From: DSOI01 sp041394885
Lineage (GTDB): Bacteria; Acidobacteriota; Terriglobia; Bryobacterales; Bryobacteraceae
Direction of reading: 5' to 3'
Length of the DNA: 64,000 nucleotides
Assembly (NCBI GenBank): GCA_041394885.1
Contig: JAWKHI010000009.1
Coordinates: 62,001 to 126,000 of the forward strand
A program made the translations under genes and the position numbers. The notes under the pieces are model-generated. The model did no database searches, was not told where the DNA came from, and worked only from the letters and a program-made list of their open reading frames with translations. This document shows, one piece after another, positions 42,584-50,755 of the stretch. The first letter of the stretch is position 1. Each line of letters opens with the position of its first letter.

Positions 42584-44050
42584 GCCCTGGGCGAGTAGGA
42601 AGCGCATGGGGGTTGCGCTTCCGGCTCTCTCGTCTTCGTCGGGTTCCTGCTGATCACGATTCTAGGGTTGGGCCTGCTGTTCCGGCAGTCGATCGATAGC
42701 CTTCTCTACAGCAAGACCCAAGACGTACTGGCCGAGGAGTGGGCTACGGTGAGAGGTTTTCGTCCGGATCCGTGGCACACAGATCACTGGAGCTACAACC
42801 CGGCCGATCCGGAAGAAGCAGCGATCGTGCGGCGGATTCAGCGCTTGCTCCTGATTGCCACCGGCGACGGGTCGCCGATTCAGATCTCGGACGAATACCG
42901 GCTGCTCAACATCGATCCTCGGGCCGAGGCGCGGCGGGCCCGCGAGGTTCCCGGTGTGATCGAGCGCGTGGTTTCGGACCGGTCCGGCCGCCATTACCTG
43001 GTTCGATCCGGGACGTTCAACGAGGTCGGGGGGAATCAGTTCCTGCTTTCGGTGGCGCGTCCGCTGTTCAGCGATGAGCAGGTGGTGCAGACGTTCACGC
43101 GGCGTTACTTCACGCTTTCGCCGCTATTGATTCTGGCGATGAGTCTGTTGGCGTGGTGGGCGGCAGGACGCGCGCTGGCGCCTCTCGGGGCTGTGGCCGA
43201 GTTTGCCGAGTCCATCACGGCGGACAACCTCAGCGTGACGATCCCGGAGAGAGGGGCCGATGACGAACTCGATCAACTGATTTCGTCATTCAACGGGATG
43301 GTGGGCCGCCTGAACGGCGCCTTCTCCCAGATGCGGCAGTTTTCGGCCGATGTCTCGCACGAACTGCGCACACCGCTGACGACAATGCGTGGGCAACTGG
43401 AGGTGGCGCTGATGACCTCCTCCACGCCCGCGCAACTTCGCGAGGCCATCGGGGGCGCGATCGACGACGTGGAAAGAATGGCGCGGGTGGTGCGCACTCT
43501 GTTGCAGTTGAGCCAAGCCGAGTCCGGGCAATTGGCGATCCATCGCGAGACGGTGGACCCTGTCCATGGTTGTGGCTGACACGGTGGACCAGTTCGGATC
43601 CCCGCCGAGATGGAGGGGCAGACGATCACGACGATGTGCCCCGCCGGAAGTTTCGTGGAAGGGGACCGGCTGCAACTGGAGCGAATGGTGTCGGATCTGG
43701 TCTCCAACGCGATGAAATACACTCCCGCTGGCGGATCGCATCCACGTTTCGGTGTTCCACCAGGCGGGCAAGGTGGAGTTGCAGGTGCAGGACACCGGTC
43801 GCGGCATCCTGCCGAACACTTGCCGCATATTTTCGACCGTTTCTATCGCGTGCCCGACGGCGAATCCAACCCCGCCAAGGGGCTGGGCCTCGGGCTCAGT
43901 TTCGTGGCCTGGATCGTCAAGGCGCACGATGCGATGATCGACGTGGCGTCGACGGTGGGTGAAGGCACGCGGTTCCGGATCCGGTTCCCCGAGGCCATGG
44001 CGCCGCTGCCAAGGGCAACGCGGCCGGTTAGCGCTAGAATCGAAGCATGA
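42580..44050 (+). pseudogene. Heavy-metal-type sensor histidine kinase, frame-disrupted in several places
   Basis: Fragments in all three frames join into one CusS-like kinase: N-terminal helix SPGRVGSAWGLRFRL, membrane segment LVFVGFLLITILGLGLLFRQ, periplasmic region, second membrane segment LSPLLILAMSLLAWWAAGRA, HAMP, H-box FSADVSHELRTPLTTM, then TVDQF and EGDRLQLERMVSDLVSNAMK (N-box), VQDTGRGIL (G1), EHLPHIFDRFYRVPDGE (F-box) and KGLGLGLSFVAWIV (G2). Joins are needed near 42628, 43559, 43595, 43734 and 43813. Both insertions and deletions occur. The protein sequence stays highly conserved between breaks and no in-frame stop or substitution damage is obvious. The GTG start at 42580 overlaps the regulator stop and the end overlaps the STAS gene. 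Confidence 0.8.
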
Positions 44051-44451
44051 GTCTCGAAATCTCGCGCAGGGATCGGGAAGGCGTCGCTATCTTCGATCTC
44101 GAGGGACGGCTCGTCGCCGGCGCCGAAACCGGCATCCTGCGGGACAAGATCCGTGAAGCGAGCGAGGAAGGCATCACCAACGCCATCCTAAACCTCGAAG
44201 CCGTCGGTTTCATCGACTCCACCGGCCTGGGAGCACTGGTGATTTGTTTCACCACCCTGCGGAAAGCGGGCGGGGCTCTCAAGCTGCTGAACCTCTCCCG
44301 CAAGAACGTCGAACTCCTGGTGCTGACGAAGCTAACCACCGTCTTCGAGGTCTTCAACGACGAGCAGGACGCGGTGAACAGTTTCTTCCCGGACCGCGAG
44401 AAGAAGAAGTTCGACATTCTCTCCTTCGTCCAACAGAACCGGCGGGATTGA
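44047..44451 (+). CDS. STAS domain anti-sigma factor antagonist-like protein
   Basis: The 134-residue protein has the SpoIIAA-like fold: EGVAIFDLEGRLVAGAE, then FIDSTGLGALVICFTTLRKA with the phosphorylatable Ser (about residue 58). Residues 100-134 form a charged tail. Such proteins bind an anti-sigma factor kinase in partner-switching and release a sigma factor. No RsbW-type kinase is adjacent, though the next region holds a different flavoprotein. Its ATG overlaps the end of the histidine kinase (ATGA), so it is co-translated with the two-component pair and may be its output. Confidence 0.88.
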   Translation: MSLEISRRDREGVAIFDLEGRLVAGAETGILRDKIREASEEGITNAILNLEAVGFIDSTGLGALVICFTTLRKAGGALKLLNLSRKNVELLVLTKLTTVFEVFNDEQDAVNSFFPDREKKKFDILSFVQQNRRD

Positions 44452-44473
44452 GGAGGAGCGCGGGCGATCCTCC

Positions 44474-45736
44474 ATGGGTCTGCTGGTCATCGGAGCATCG
44501 GCGGCGGGGCTGAGCGCGGCCACCAACGCCCGGCGCATCGATCCGTCACTCCCGGTCACAGTCCTCGAGAAGTCAGAGGCCGTTTCGCTGGGCCTGTGTG
44601 GACTTCCCTACTTCGTCGAGGGGCGCGTCCCCGCATGGGCGCACTTGTTGGCCAAACCACGTGCCTACTTCGACGGGATGGGAATCCGGATCCGCACCTG
44701 CGCCACGGTTACGGCCATACAGCACGCACGGCGCCGGGTGACGCTCGCCGGTGGAGAAGAAGTGGCGTACGAAAAGCTGATCTATGCGGCGGGTGCGATC
44801 GCGGCGCCGGGTCCGGCGGATGCGTTTTCGCTCTCCACGCTCGATGGCGCGATGCGTCTGCGGCGGCGCCTGGAAGAAAGTCGGCCGGGCCGGGCATGGA
44901 TTGCGGGAGGGGGCTACATCGGGTTGGAGGCGGCCGAGGCGCTGCGGGCGCGCGGGTGGAGTGTGGCCATTCACCACGCGGGGTCCTATTTGCTGGACCG
45001 GGAGGACCCTTGGCTGACGGGGCGTCTGGTGGCTCAGTTGGAGCGTCACCGGGTGACGGTGAGGCTCGGGGAACGGCTGGAGGCAGTGCCGGCGGGCGAT
45101 CTGCTGCTTTGGGCGGGCGGGCTGCGGCCCAACTGCGGCTTGGCGGTGGAGGCCGGCGTAGAGATCGGGCGCAGCGGGGCCATCGTTGTAGACGAAGCAA
45201 TGGCGACGAATCTGCCATCGCTATTTGCCGCCGGAGACTGCGTGGAGACGACGCATCGAGTGACGGGGCGTCCGGTATGGGTGCCGCTGGGGACGACGGC
45301 GAACAAGACCGGCCGTGTAGCCGGGGCCAACGCCGCCGGACGGCGCGAGCGATTCACGGGTATCGCTGGAACCTCCATCGTTCGGGTGTGCGGCCTGGGC
45401 GCGGCTGCGACGGGGCTCAGCGAGGCCCAGGCCCGGCGCGAGGGGTTCGACGCGGTATCGGCTGTGATCGATGCCACCGATCGCGCGCCGTACTTCCGGG
45501 CGCGGCCGGTTTCGGTGCAACTGGTGGCCGATCGCCGGTCCCGCCGCGTGCTTGGCGGCGCGGTGTTGGGCGAATACGGCGTGGAAGGCAGGGTGAACGT
45601 GATCGCCACGGCGGTGTCGGCCCGGATGGACGTGGAGGAGTTCGCGGGACTCGATCTGGCTTACGCGCCTCCTTTCGCTCCGGTTTGGGATCCACTGTTG
45701 GTGGCGGCTCGCCAATTGCTTAAGTTGTTACACTAA
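44474..45736 (+). CDS. CoA-disulfide reductase-like FAD/NAD(P) oxidoreductase
   Basis: The 420-residue protein has LLVIGASAAGLSAATNARR (FAD Rossmann, residue 3), SLGLCGLPYFVEG with the single redox-active Cys (about residue 42, as in CoA-disulfide and NADH peroxidase-like enzymes), a second Rossmann in AWIAGGGYIGLEAAEALRA (about 140), the FAD-binding NLPSLFAAGDCVETTHRVTG (about 250) and a C-terminal dimerisation domain. The Cys-based rather than Cys-pair site is diagnostic of this subgroup. Likely role: reduction of CoA or other low-molecular-weight thiol disulfides. It is followed by a redoxin gene 9 bases later, supporting a thiol-redox function. Confidence 0.9.
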   Translation: MGLLVIGASAAGLSAATNARRIDPSLPVTVLEKSEAVSLGLCGLPYFVEGRVPAWAHLLAKPRAYFDGMGIRIRTCATVTAIQHARRRVTLAGGEEVAYEKLIYAAGAIAAPGPADAFSLSTLDGAMRLRRRLEESRPGRAWIAGGGYIGLEAAEALRARGWSVAIHHAGSYLLDREDPWLTGRLVAQLERHRVTVRLGERLEAVPAGDLLLWAGGLRPNCGLAVEAGVEIGRSGAIVVDEAMATNLPSLFAAGDCVETTHRVTGRPVWVPLGTTANKTGRVAGANAAGRRERFTGIAGTSIVRVCGLGAAATGLSEAQARREGFDAVSAVIDATDRAPYFRARPVSVQLVADRRSRRVLGGAVLGEYGVEGRVNVIATAVSARMDVEEFAGLDLAYAPPFAPVWDPLLVAARQLLKLLH

Positions 45737-45745
45737 AACCGTCAT

Positions 45746-46213
45746 ATGCTTTCCGCAGGCGCACAGGCGCCACTTCCCACTTTCCAGACGCCGGATGGCG
45801 GGCGTGAATCGCTCGCGGAACTCCTGGCGGCGGGTCCGGTGCTGCTGGTTTTCTACAAAATTTCCTGCCCCACCTGTCAACTGGCGATGCCGTATCTGGA
45901 CCGGGTGGCGGGCGGCGAGGGCCTGCGCGTGGTCGCGGTCTCGCAGAACGCCGCCGACGGCACGGCGGCGTTCGAGAAGCGATTCCGCATGACGCGAATC
46001 TCGTCGCTGGTGGAGGACGAAGGGGCCGGGTTCGCCGGAGCGAACGCGTTTGAAGTGACACACGTTCCGTCGCAGTTCCTGATCGAGCCGGACGGGCGGA
46101 TCTCGCGGTCCTGGAGTGGATTTTCGCGGCAGGATGTGGAGGCGGCGGGGGAACGGGCTGGGGTGGCTCCATTTGGGCCGGGCGAACAGGTGCCCAATTT
46201 CAAGGCCGGTTGA
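45746..46213 (+). CDS. Thioredoxin-fold redoxin (peroxiredoxin/TlpA-like)
   Basis: The 155-residue protein has the thioredoxin fold with VLLVFYKISCPTCQLAMPYL, a CPTC redox motif (about residue 38-41), the cis-Pro in VTHVPSQFLIEPDG and FPxPD-like start LSAGAQAPLPTFQTPDGG. It resembles AhpC/TSA-redoxin or TlpA proteins, but the CxxC pair points to disulfide exchange. No signal peptide is visible, so it acts in the cytoplasm. Being 9 bases downstream of the CoA-disulfide-reductase-like gene, it may be reduced by it. Confidence 0.87.
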   Translation: MLSAGAQAPLPTFQTPDGGRESLAELLAAGPVLLVFYKISCPTCQLAMPYLDRVAGGEGLRVVAVSQNAADGTAAFEKRFRMTRISSLVEDEGAGFAGANAFEVTHVPSQFLIEPDGRISRSWSGFSRQDVEAAGERAGVAPFGPGEQVPNFKAG

Positions 46214-46300
46214 GGGTCCAGAAACTGAGCCCAGGCTGGGCTTCCGCGGCCGTATTCTTACTTCTGCCGCGTCTGCCGGTTGCTGCTACACTGAAGTTTT

Positions 46301-46798
46301 ATGGCGATCAAACAGGTGGTTGACTCGGCGAGCGCTCTTGTGAAGGGGCTCAGCATCACGTTGTGGGAAATGATGCAGCCGACGGTCACGGAAGACTACC
46401 CCGACGTCCCCCCTAATTTCCAGGAACGTTTCCGCGGCAAGCACGTGCTGCAACGCGACGAAAACGGGCTGGAGAAGTGCGTGGCGTGCTTTCTATGCGC
46501 AGCGGCCTGCCCGGTGGAGTGCATCTACATCGAGGCGGAAGAGAATACGGAGAAAGCGCGGATCAGCGGTGGCGAACGCTACGCTTCGGTTTACAACATC
46601 GACTATTCGCGGTGCATCTTCTGCGGCTACTGCGTGGAGGCGTGCCCCACCGATGCCATCACACACGGCCACGGGTTCGAACTGGCCGCCTATGACACGT
46701 CGGCTCTGATCCAGCGCAAGGAAGACATGCTGACACAGCTTGCGCCGGGATCGAAGCCGGTGATGATCGAGCCTGCGCCAGTGCAGGCGGGGCACTAG
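46301..46798 (+). CDS. nuoI: NADH-quinone oxidoreductase subunit I
   Basis: The 165-residue protein carries two 4Fe-4S motifs, CVACFLCAAACPVEC (about residue 53) and CIFCGYCVEACPTDA (about residue 103), with the NuoI hallmark SGGERYASVYNIDYSRCIFC between them. The N-terminus (ASALVKGLSITLWEMMQPTV) matches the complex I subunit that carries clusters N6a and N6b. Length is normal. It stands alone in this window; other nuo genes are not adjacent, so it is either a split-off copy or part of an alternative complex I set. Confidence 0.92.
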   Translation: MAIKQVVDSASALVKGLSITLWEMMQPTVTEDYPDVPPNFQERFRGKHVLQRDENGLEKCVACFLCAAACPVECIYIEAEENTEKARISGGERYASVYNIDYSRCIFCGYCVEACPTDAITHGHGFELAAYDTSALIQRKEDMLTQLAPGSKPVMIEPAPVQAGH

Positions 46799-46978
46799 GC
46801 CGCCGATCTTCCCGCGTTCGCGCTGCTGTATCCGGTCCGGCGATTCCGTCGTTGCTCTGCTTTACCGTGTTCCTGTTAGTCCGGGAGCTTGGCGATGCGT
46901 TTTACAAACGAGGAGAGCAAGGGGTGTGGGGCTAGGGTAAACGGGGGCATAACGAAACCCTCAAAAGCGAGGCTTGTC

Positions 46979-46999
46979 AATGGTACTACTAGTACCATT
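46979..46999. promoter_or_regulatory. Perfect 9-bp inverted repeat upstream of a small gene (possible operator)
   Basis: AATGGTACT and AGTACCATT are separated by three bases (ACT) just 10 bases before the ATG at 47010. The 21-base, almost perfect palindrome is the size of a dimeric repressor site. A similar GTAC-centred element occurs at 48930-48960. Confidence 0.4.
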
Positions 47000-47009
47000 A
47001 TCCTGGATC

Positions 47010-47186
47010 ATGCGATCTAGTTTACGCAAAGAGGGCTCCCCTGTTCCCGCGCCAGAGGCCGATCTGGTGATCCTGTACGAGAAGAGGCGAATTGTGGAGG
47101 ACCTGATTCATGCTCTGGAGCGTTATCATCGTTTGAACCCGAGGAACGCTATAGCCGCGGCTGCCAAACCGCGGCGGGCCGCTTAA
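47010..47186 (+). CDS. Small protein of unknown function
   Basis: ATG at 47010 gives a 58-residue product; an in-frame TTG at 46974 would run through the palindrome. The core VILYEKRRIVEDLIHALERY is a confident amphipathic helix with high Glu/Arg content, and the C-terminus (AIAAAAKPRRAA) is basic. It has the codon pattern of neighbouring genes. No domain is recognised. It lies 108 bases before the ECF sigma gene. Could be a small regulator; function not inferable. Confidence 0.5.
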   Translation: MRSSLRKEGSPVPAPEADLVILYEKRRIVEDLIHALERYHRLNPRNAIAAAAKPRRAA

Positions 47187-47294
47187 CAAGAATTGACTTT
47201 ACCTTTGCGTCCCGGGCCTTGTAACCTGAACATGAGCCGGTGCGCCTTTCCGCTTGACAGCATTATTTCGGAATGCACTGGCTTCTGAAGCCGG

Positions 47295-47900
47295 ATGCAG
47301 TGCGATCACAGCACGATCGAGAAAGCGCAGAAGGGCGACGATGTCGCCTTCAATGAGATCGTGCGGGCGTACCGAAAGCGCATTTTAGGGACGATCTCCC
47401 GCCTGATCGGGCGTCCTGAAGATGTGGAAGACGTTGGGCAGGAGGTGTTCGTACGGCTGTATTACTCGCTGGATCAGTTGCGATCTCCAGAGGTTTTCGA
47501 GCCTTGGTTGTACCGCTTGACGGTGAACGCCGCGTACGACTACCTTCGGCGGCGGAAACGCCGGCAGGAATCGCGGATGTCGGATCTCAGCGAACAGCAG
47601 GTGGTGCTGGCCGATGCTGCCGAAAGCGGTCGTCAGGATAATGACCGCCAGCAGGCAGCCGAGGTCCGGGACTTTGTTCAGGCTCTTTTGTCGGAGGTGA
47701 GCGAGGACGATCAGATTCTGCTGACGTTGAAAGAAGTGGAAGGATTGTCTTTGAAGGAGTTGGAAGCGGTTTACGGCGTGAACGAGAACGCTTTGAAGGT
47801 GCGGTTGTTCCGGGCGCGGCAGCGCGTACTGCGCGCGTACGAAAAGGCGCAAAGTGAGCAGCCGGACGATGAGAGCCGGAGGAAGGCTTACCGCCGGTGA
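47295..47900 (+). CDS. ECF-type RNA polymerase sigma factor
   Basis: The 201-residue protein has region 2 (DDVAFNEIVRAYRKRILGTI, then RPEDVEDVGQEVFVRLYYSL, the core-binding and -10 helix) and region 4 (LLTLKEVEGLSLKELEAVYG and NENALKVRLFRARQRVLRAY), with no sigma-1 or 3 domains. It directs RNA polymerase to stress or envelope genes. The next genes are an anti-sigma-like membrane protein and a CpxP-like periplasmic protein, a typical envelope-stress module. A TTGACA lies at 47254-47259 but a convincing -10 is not seen. Confidence 0.93.
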   Translation: MQCDHSTIEKAQKGDDVAFNEIVRAYRKRILGTISRLIGRPEDVEDVGQEVFVRLYYSLDQLRSPEVFEPWLYRLTVNAAYDYLRRRKRRQESRMSDLSEQQVVLADAAESGRQDNDRQQAAEVRDFVQALLSEVSEDDQILLTLKEVEGLSLKELEAVYGVNENALKVRLFRARQRVLRAYEKAQSEQPDDESRRKAYRR

Positions 47901-47977
47901 GTACGGAATGGCGAAGATGAGGAAACCGCTTGATTAAATTGGAAGTGGTTGGTTGATGGGGTCGTCAGGACGAAGGT

Positions 47978-48376
47978 ATGATGGGAGACAGTGAGTTAGC
48001 TATGATCGGTGATACAGGCACACACACAGAAGGAGGGAATACCGATACCCTGGGTCCCCTCCTGGTACGCTACCGCAGGGCCTGTCCGGATCCGAATCCG
48101 GGCCCGGCGTTCACTCCGGGGATCTGGCGGCGCATCGAGGCGCGGCGTGGTATCACGGGCAAGTTGCGTATCTATGCCCGCAACCTCGCCACGGCTGCCG
48201 CGACGGCTTGCTTACTCATGGTTGGGCTGCAGTACGTTTCCGTGGCGGAGCGGAGCGCGGACGACTCGTTGACCTACGTGGATGCTCTCGGACGAGACGC
48301 GGAAACGGAAGTGGTGGCGTACGCCAGCTTTGGCGGCGTCGACATCAACGAGCCAGCACCCGACGGAGGCAGGTAG
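47978..48376 (+). CDS. Putative membrane anti-sigma factor
   Basis: The 132-residue protein has a soluble N-terminal region with basic and acidic segments (LLVRYRRACPDPNPGPAFTP, IWRRIEARRGITG), one transmembrane helix (LATAAATACLLMVGLQYVSV, about residue 70-90) and a short external tail. This topology, next to an ECF sigma factor, is that of an anti-sigma factor that holds the sigma at the membrane. No zinc-binding HxxxCxxC motif is seen, so it is a non-ZAS type or unrelated. An alternative start is the ATG at 47981. Confidence 0.6.
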   Translation: MMGDSELAMIGDTGTHTEGGNTDTLGPLLVRYRRACPDPNPGPAFTPGIWRRIEARRGITGKLRIYARNLATAAATACLLMVGLQYVSVAERSADDSLTYVDALGRDAETEVVAYASFGGVDINEPAPDGGR

Positions 48377-48380
48377 TCCT

Positions 48381-48767
48381 TTGAAACGCGCGAATGTTGC
48401 TGCCGCGGCCTATGTGCTGCTTACCTTTGGCAGCGGACTCGCCGTTGGCGCGCTCGGACATTGGCTCTACGACAGCAAGATTGTGCGCGCCAGCACGAAC
48501 CGGTCCGAAGAGTATCGCAAACGGTACATTCAGGACATGCAGAGCCGGCTACAGCTTACTCCGGAGCAAACCAACACGTTGACCGGAATTCTGGACTCCA
48601 CACGTTCTCTCTATCGCGAACTCCACGACAAGCACCGGCCCGAATATCAAGCCATTCAACAGCTGCAGGTGGCGCAGATACGGCGGATGCTCGACGACAC
48701 GCAGAAAGCCGCCTACGAGAAATATTTGCGCGAGCGTGATGCCCGCCGCAAAGATTCCCGGCCTTAG
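48381..48767 (+). CDS. CpxP/Spy-like periplasmic protein with LTxxQ-type motif
   Basis: TTG at 48381 lies five bases after the anti-sigma gene with GGAGG upstream; the ATG-like upstream frame lies in that gene. The 128-residue product has a signal anchor (ANVAAAAYVLLTFGSGLAVG) and a long helix with LQLTPEQTNTLTGILDSTRS and QIRRMLDDTQKAAYEKYLRE, the LTxxQ motif of the CpxP/Spy/CnrX-like family. Such proteins sense misfolded protein or metal in the periplasm and bind the sigma/anti-sigma or Cpx systems. Its place after the anti-sigma gene supports a third component. Confidence 0.75.
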   Translation: MKRANVAAAAYVLLTFGSGLAVGALGHWLYDSKIVRASTNRSEEYRKRYIQDMQSRLQLTPEQTNTLTGILDSTRSLYRELHDKHRPEYQAIQQLQVAQIRRMLDDTQKAAYEKYLRERDARRKDSRP

Positions 48768-48929
48768 TTCCATTCCGGCCGACGCCGAAGTCGCCACACC
48801 CACATTTGCTCTCCCTCACCATCCCCTGCTTCGAGGATCATAGGCGGACCTGTGACCGCGCGGAAAGTGGCCGTCGGGTTTCCGCCCCGGCAATGCGAGA
48901 CCTCTCGGCTTCCGTGTACCAAACACCTT

Positions 48930-48992
48930 AGTACACAGTACCTGCTGTCTGCAGTGTACTATTGTATTTCACTTTCCACGTTTTGTACTATT
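48930..48992. promoter_or_regulatory. GTAC-rich repeats upstream of a membrane protein gene
   Basis: AGTACAC (48930-48936) and GTGTACT (48954-48960) are a 7-bp inverted pair with a 17-base spacer, and TGTACTATT occurs twice (48956-48964 and 48984-48992). They lie in the 259-base gap before the DUF5658 gene. The GTAC core is shared with the palindrome at 46979. A common regulator is possible. Confidence 0.35.
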
Positions 48993-49026
48993 CTCCCGTG
49001 GGGCCTGCGCAGGCACCATAGGTTTA

Positions 49027-49353
49027 ATGACGCCGATGACACTCACGGGCCTCCTTCTTCAGTATTCCTACTTGCAGGTGCTGGATTTTCTGACAACGGT
49101 CGCGTTCCTGATGGTAGGGGTAGAGGAAGGCAATCCGGTTGTGCGACTGGCTCTCGAACTGGCGCCTTCTCCTCTGTACGGACTGGCCTTTATCAAGGCG
49201 GGTGCGATCCTGCTGGGGCTGTACTGTCTGCACCTTCGAAAACTTCGGCTGCTGTCGCGCATCAATCTCCTTTTTGCGATCGTGGTGGCTTGGAATTTGG
49301 TTGCGCTCATCGTGGCCGCGGCTCATTTAGGGCGTTCCCCTTTGGGGGCTTGA
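49027..49353 (+). CDS. DUF5658-like small membrane protein
   Basis: The 108-residue protein has three to four transmembrane helices: YSYLQVLDFLTTVAFLMVGV, LAPSPLYGLAFIKAGAILLG, and INLLFAIVVAWNLVALIVAA. The first helix carries the LDxxTT and EEGNPVV pattern of the DUF5658 family, in which Asp and Asn are conserved. The function of the family is unknown. It follows the GTAC-rich upstream region and precedes another unknown gene on the same strand by 36 bases. It is cytoplasmic-membrane located. Confidence 0.72.
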   Translation: MTPMTLTGLLLQYSYLQVLDFLTTVAFLMVGVEEGNPVVRLALELAPSPLYGLAFIKAGAILLGLYCLHLRKLRLLSRINLLFAIVVAWNLVALIVAAAHLGRSPLGA

Positions 49354-49389
49354 CGCGGGATCCGGTTCGATAGTACATTTTAAGGAAAT

Positions 49390-49821
49390 ATGAACTCCGA
49401 TTCGGAAGGAAGTCGCTGTCCTTCCGGTGATAACCGGAATCCGGGAAGCGAATCGGGCGGCCGCGATTGGCGAAGGCTGTTCGAACGCCTCATGGACGGG
49501 CGCGATGACGCCTTCGTCCAATCCAGGGATAACGCTCGCGTTTTGCGGACGTTCCGCCGCAGGCGCGTCGGAGTATTCTTGTTGCTGTCCCGAGAACTGA
49601 GCCGTCAAATCGGAAACCGCCGCCGGGCGATGGCCGCGGGCGGACGCACCGACCTCGGCACGATTGCGCAATTCGAAGTCACGGCGCGGTGGTATCTATT
49701 TCAATTGATCGTTTTCGGCGGATTCGCCCTTGCGTTTCCGAAGCACACACCTGGCCCGGTCCATAGCCGCCAGCGGTGGCTCGCCGCCGGTATGCGTCTG
49801 GCGGCCGCGCTCAATCTCTAG
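49390..49821 (+). CDS. Protein of unknown function
   Basis: The 143-residue product has a disordered start (NSDSEGSRCPSGDNRNPGSE), a basic middle (RTFRRRRVGVFLLLSRELSR) and a hydrophobic C-terminus (ARWYLFQLIVFGGFALAFPK). A helix that could cross the membrane is near residue 105-120. No family is recognised. It is convergent with the membrane protein gene whose stop overlaps its last 11 bases. The codon use matches neighbours, but the reading could still be spurious. Confidence 0.45.
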   Translation: MNSDSEGSRCPSGDNRNPGSESGGRDWRRLFERLMDGRDDAFVQSRDNARVLRTFRRRRVGVFLLLSRELSRQIGNRRRAMAAGGRTDLGTIAQFEVTARWYLFQLIVFGGFALAFPKHTPGPVHSRQRWLAAGMRLAAALNL

Positions 49822-50575
49822 GGCGCCGCGCGGACTTCGCGGCTGAACGCAATTCGTCCACTAATTCCCCGGCGCTGCGCTCGATCGCTTCGGCTTTATC
49901 CTGGCCGATCAAGGCGGGCTCCCGCTCGCCCTGCCGCCGGAGCAGCACCAGCCAAGCAAGAAAAGACGTAGAGGTGCACGTGAGCGCGATCGTATTGTAA
50001 TGATGGGTGTGTAGAGGGTCAAACCAAATACCGATGATGGCTGCCACCGGTCCCGCTATATTGACCGTGAGTAGTATGTGGTGAATCAGAAGATTCAGTC
50101 TGCCGGGGGCGGGAAATTTATAGAAAAAAAAGAGCGTGGCCGCCAGAAAAGCCAACATCAGAGTGAGGGCCGTCCGCCGCAAGGCGATGATCGACGCCAA
50201 GGCAGCCTCGCGCGGGGCCTGCGAGCCGGACAGGAAGGTCAACGCGGTGACCACGGCGGCGACGCCGACCAACACCGTGAATAGAATTGTGCCGGTTCGC
50301 CCAACCATTACCAAACCGCTTGCCCGCTGGTGAAACAATTCCATCACCACCGCGGCCAACAGCGCGAGCAAGATAGGCTCGGTAACCAGGTAGGCAGCGA
50401 TGTAAGGCGTCTCATTCGTGTTGCCCGCCACCCGCAAGATCCCGGTTCGGATTACAGACGCCCATAGCCAGGCGCGAAAAAACGGATACGGAAGCTGGCG
50501 GCGCGTGATTACTACCGCCAAACAAACCTGCGCGAGAAAACTGAGTAGCCACGCTTGTTGCTGTATTTCCGACAT
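49811..50575 (-). CDS. Multi-pass membrane protein of unknown function
   Basis: The 254-residue protein has about six or seven transmembrane helices (WLLSFLAQVCLAVVITRR; YIAAYLVTEPILLALLAAVV; TILFTVLVGVAAVVTALTFL; ALTLMLAFLAATLFFFYKFP; HHILLTVNIAGPVAAIIGIW; TIALTCTSTSFLAWLVLLRR) and a cytoplasmic acidic/basic tail (DKAEAIERSAGELVDELRSA). The topology resembles Solibacter-type unknown membrane sensors, and the final coiled tail might interact with another protein. No known motif. It lies upstream of, and on the same strand as, nothing obvious; the CPEC-repeat gene ends 180 bases beyond its start. Confidence 0.65.
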   Translation of the reverse strand: MSEIQQQAWLLSFLAQVCLAVVITRRQLPYPFFRAWLWASVIRTGILRVAGNTNETPYIAAYLVTEPILLALLAAVVMELFHQRASGLVMVGRTGTILFTVLVGVAAVVTALTFLSGSQAPREAALASIIALRRTALTLMLAFLAATLFFFYKFPAPGRLNLLIHHILLTVNIAGPVAAIIGIWFDPLHTHHYNTIALTCTSTSFLAWLVLLRRQGEREPALIGQDKAEAIERSAGELVDELRSAAKSARRPRD

Positions 50576-50755
50576 AGCGCCAGCATTCCAATGCCAACGC
50601 GACCAGTTTACCTCACCGGATGAATTGGGGAATCAGTCGCATGGTCCGGCGATGCGAGGTCGCGGGTGGTCTGGCCCGGCATCGTGTCGCACCGGCTGGC
50701 GGGAGTTCCGGAGAGCGTTGAGGGGCCCGCTCTCCGGTAGTTCCGTTTCAGGCGG

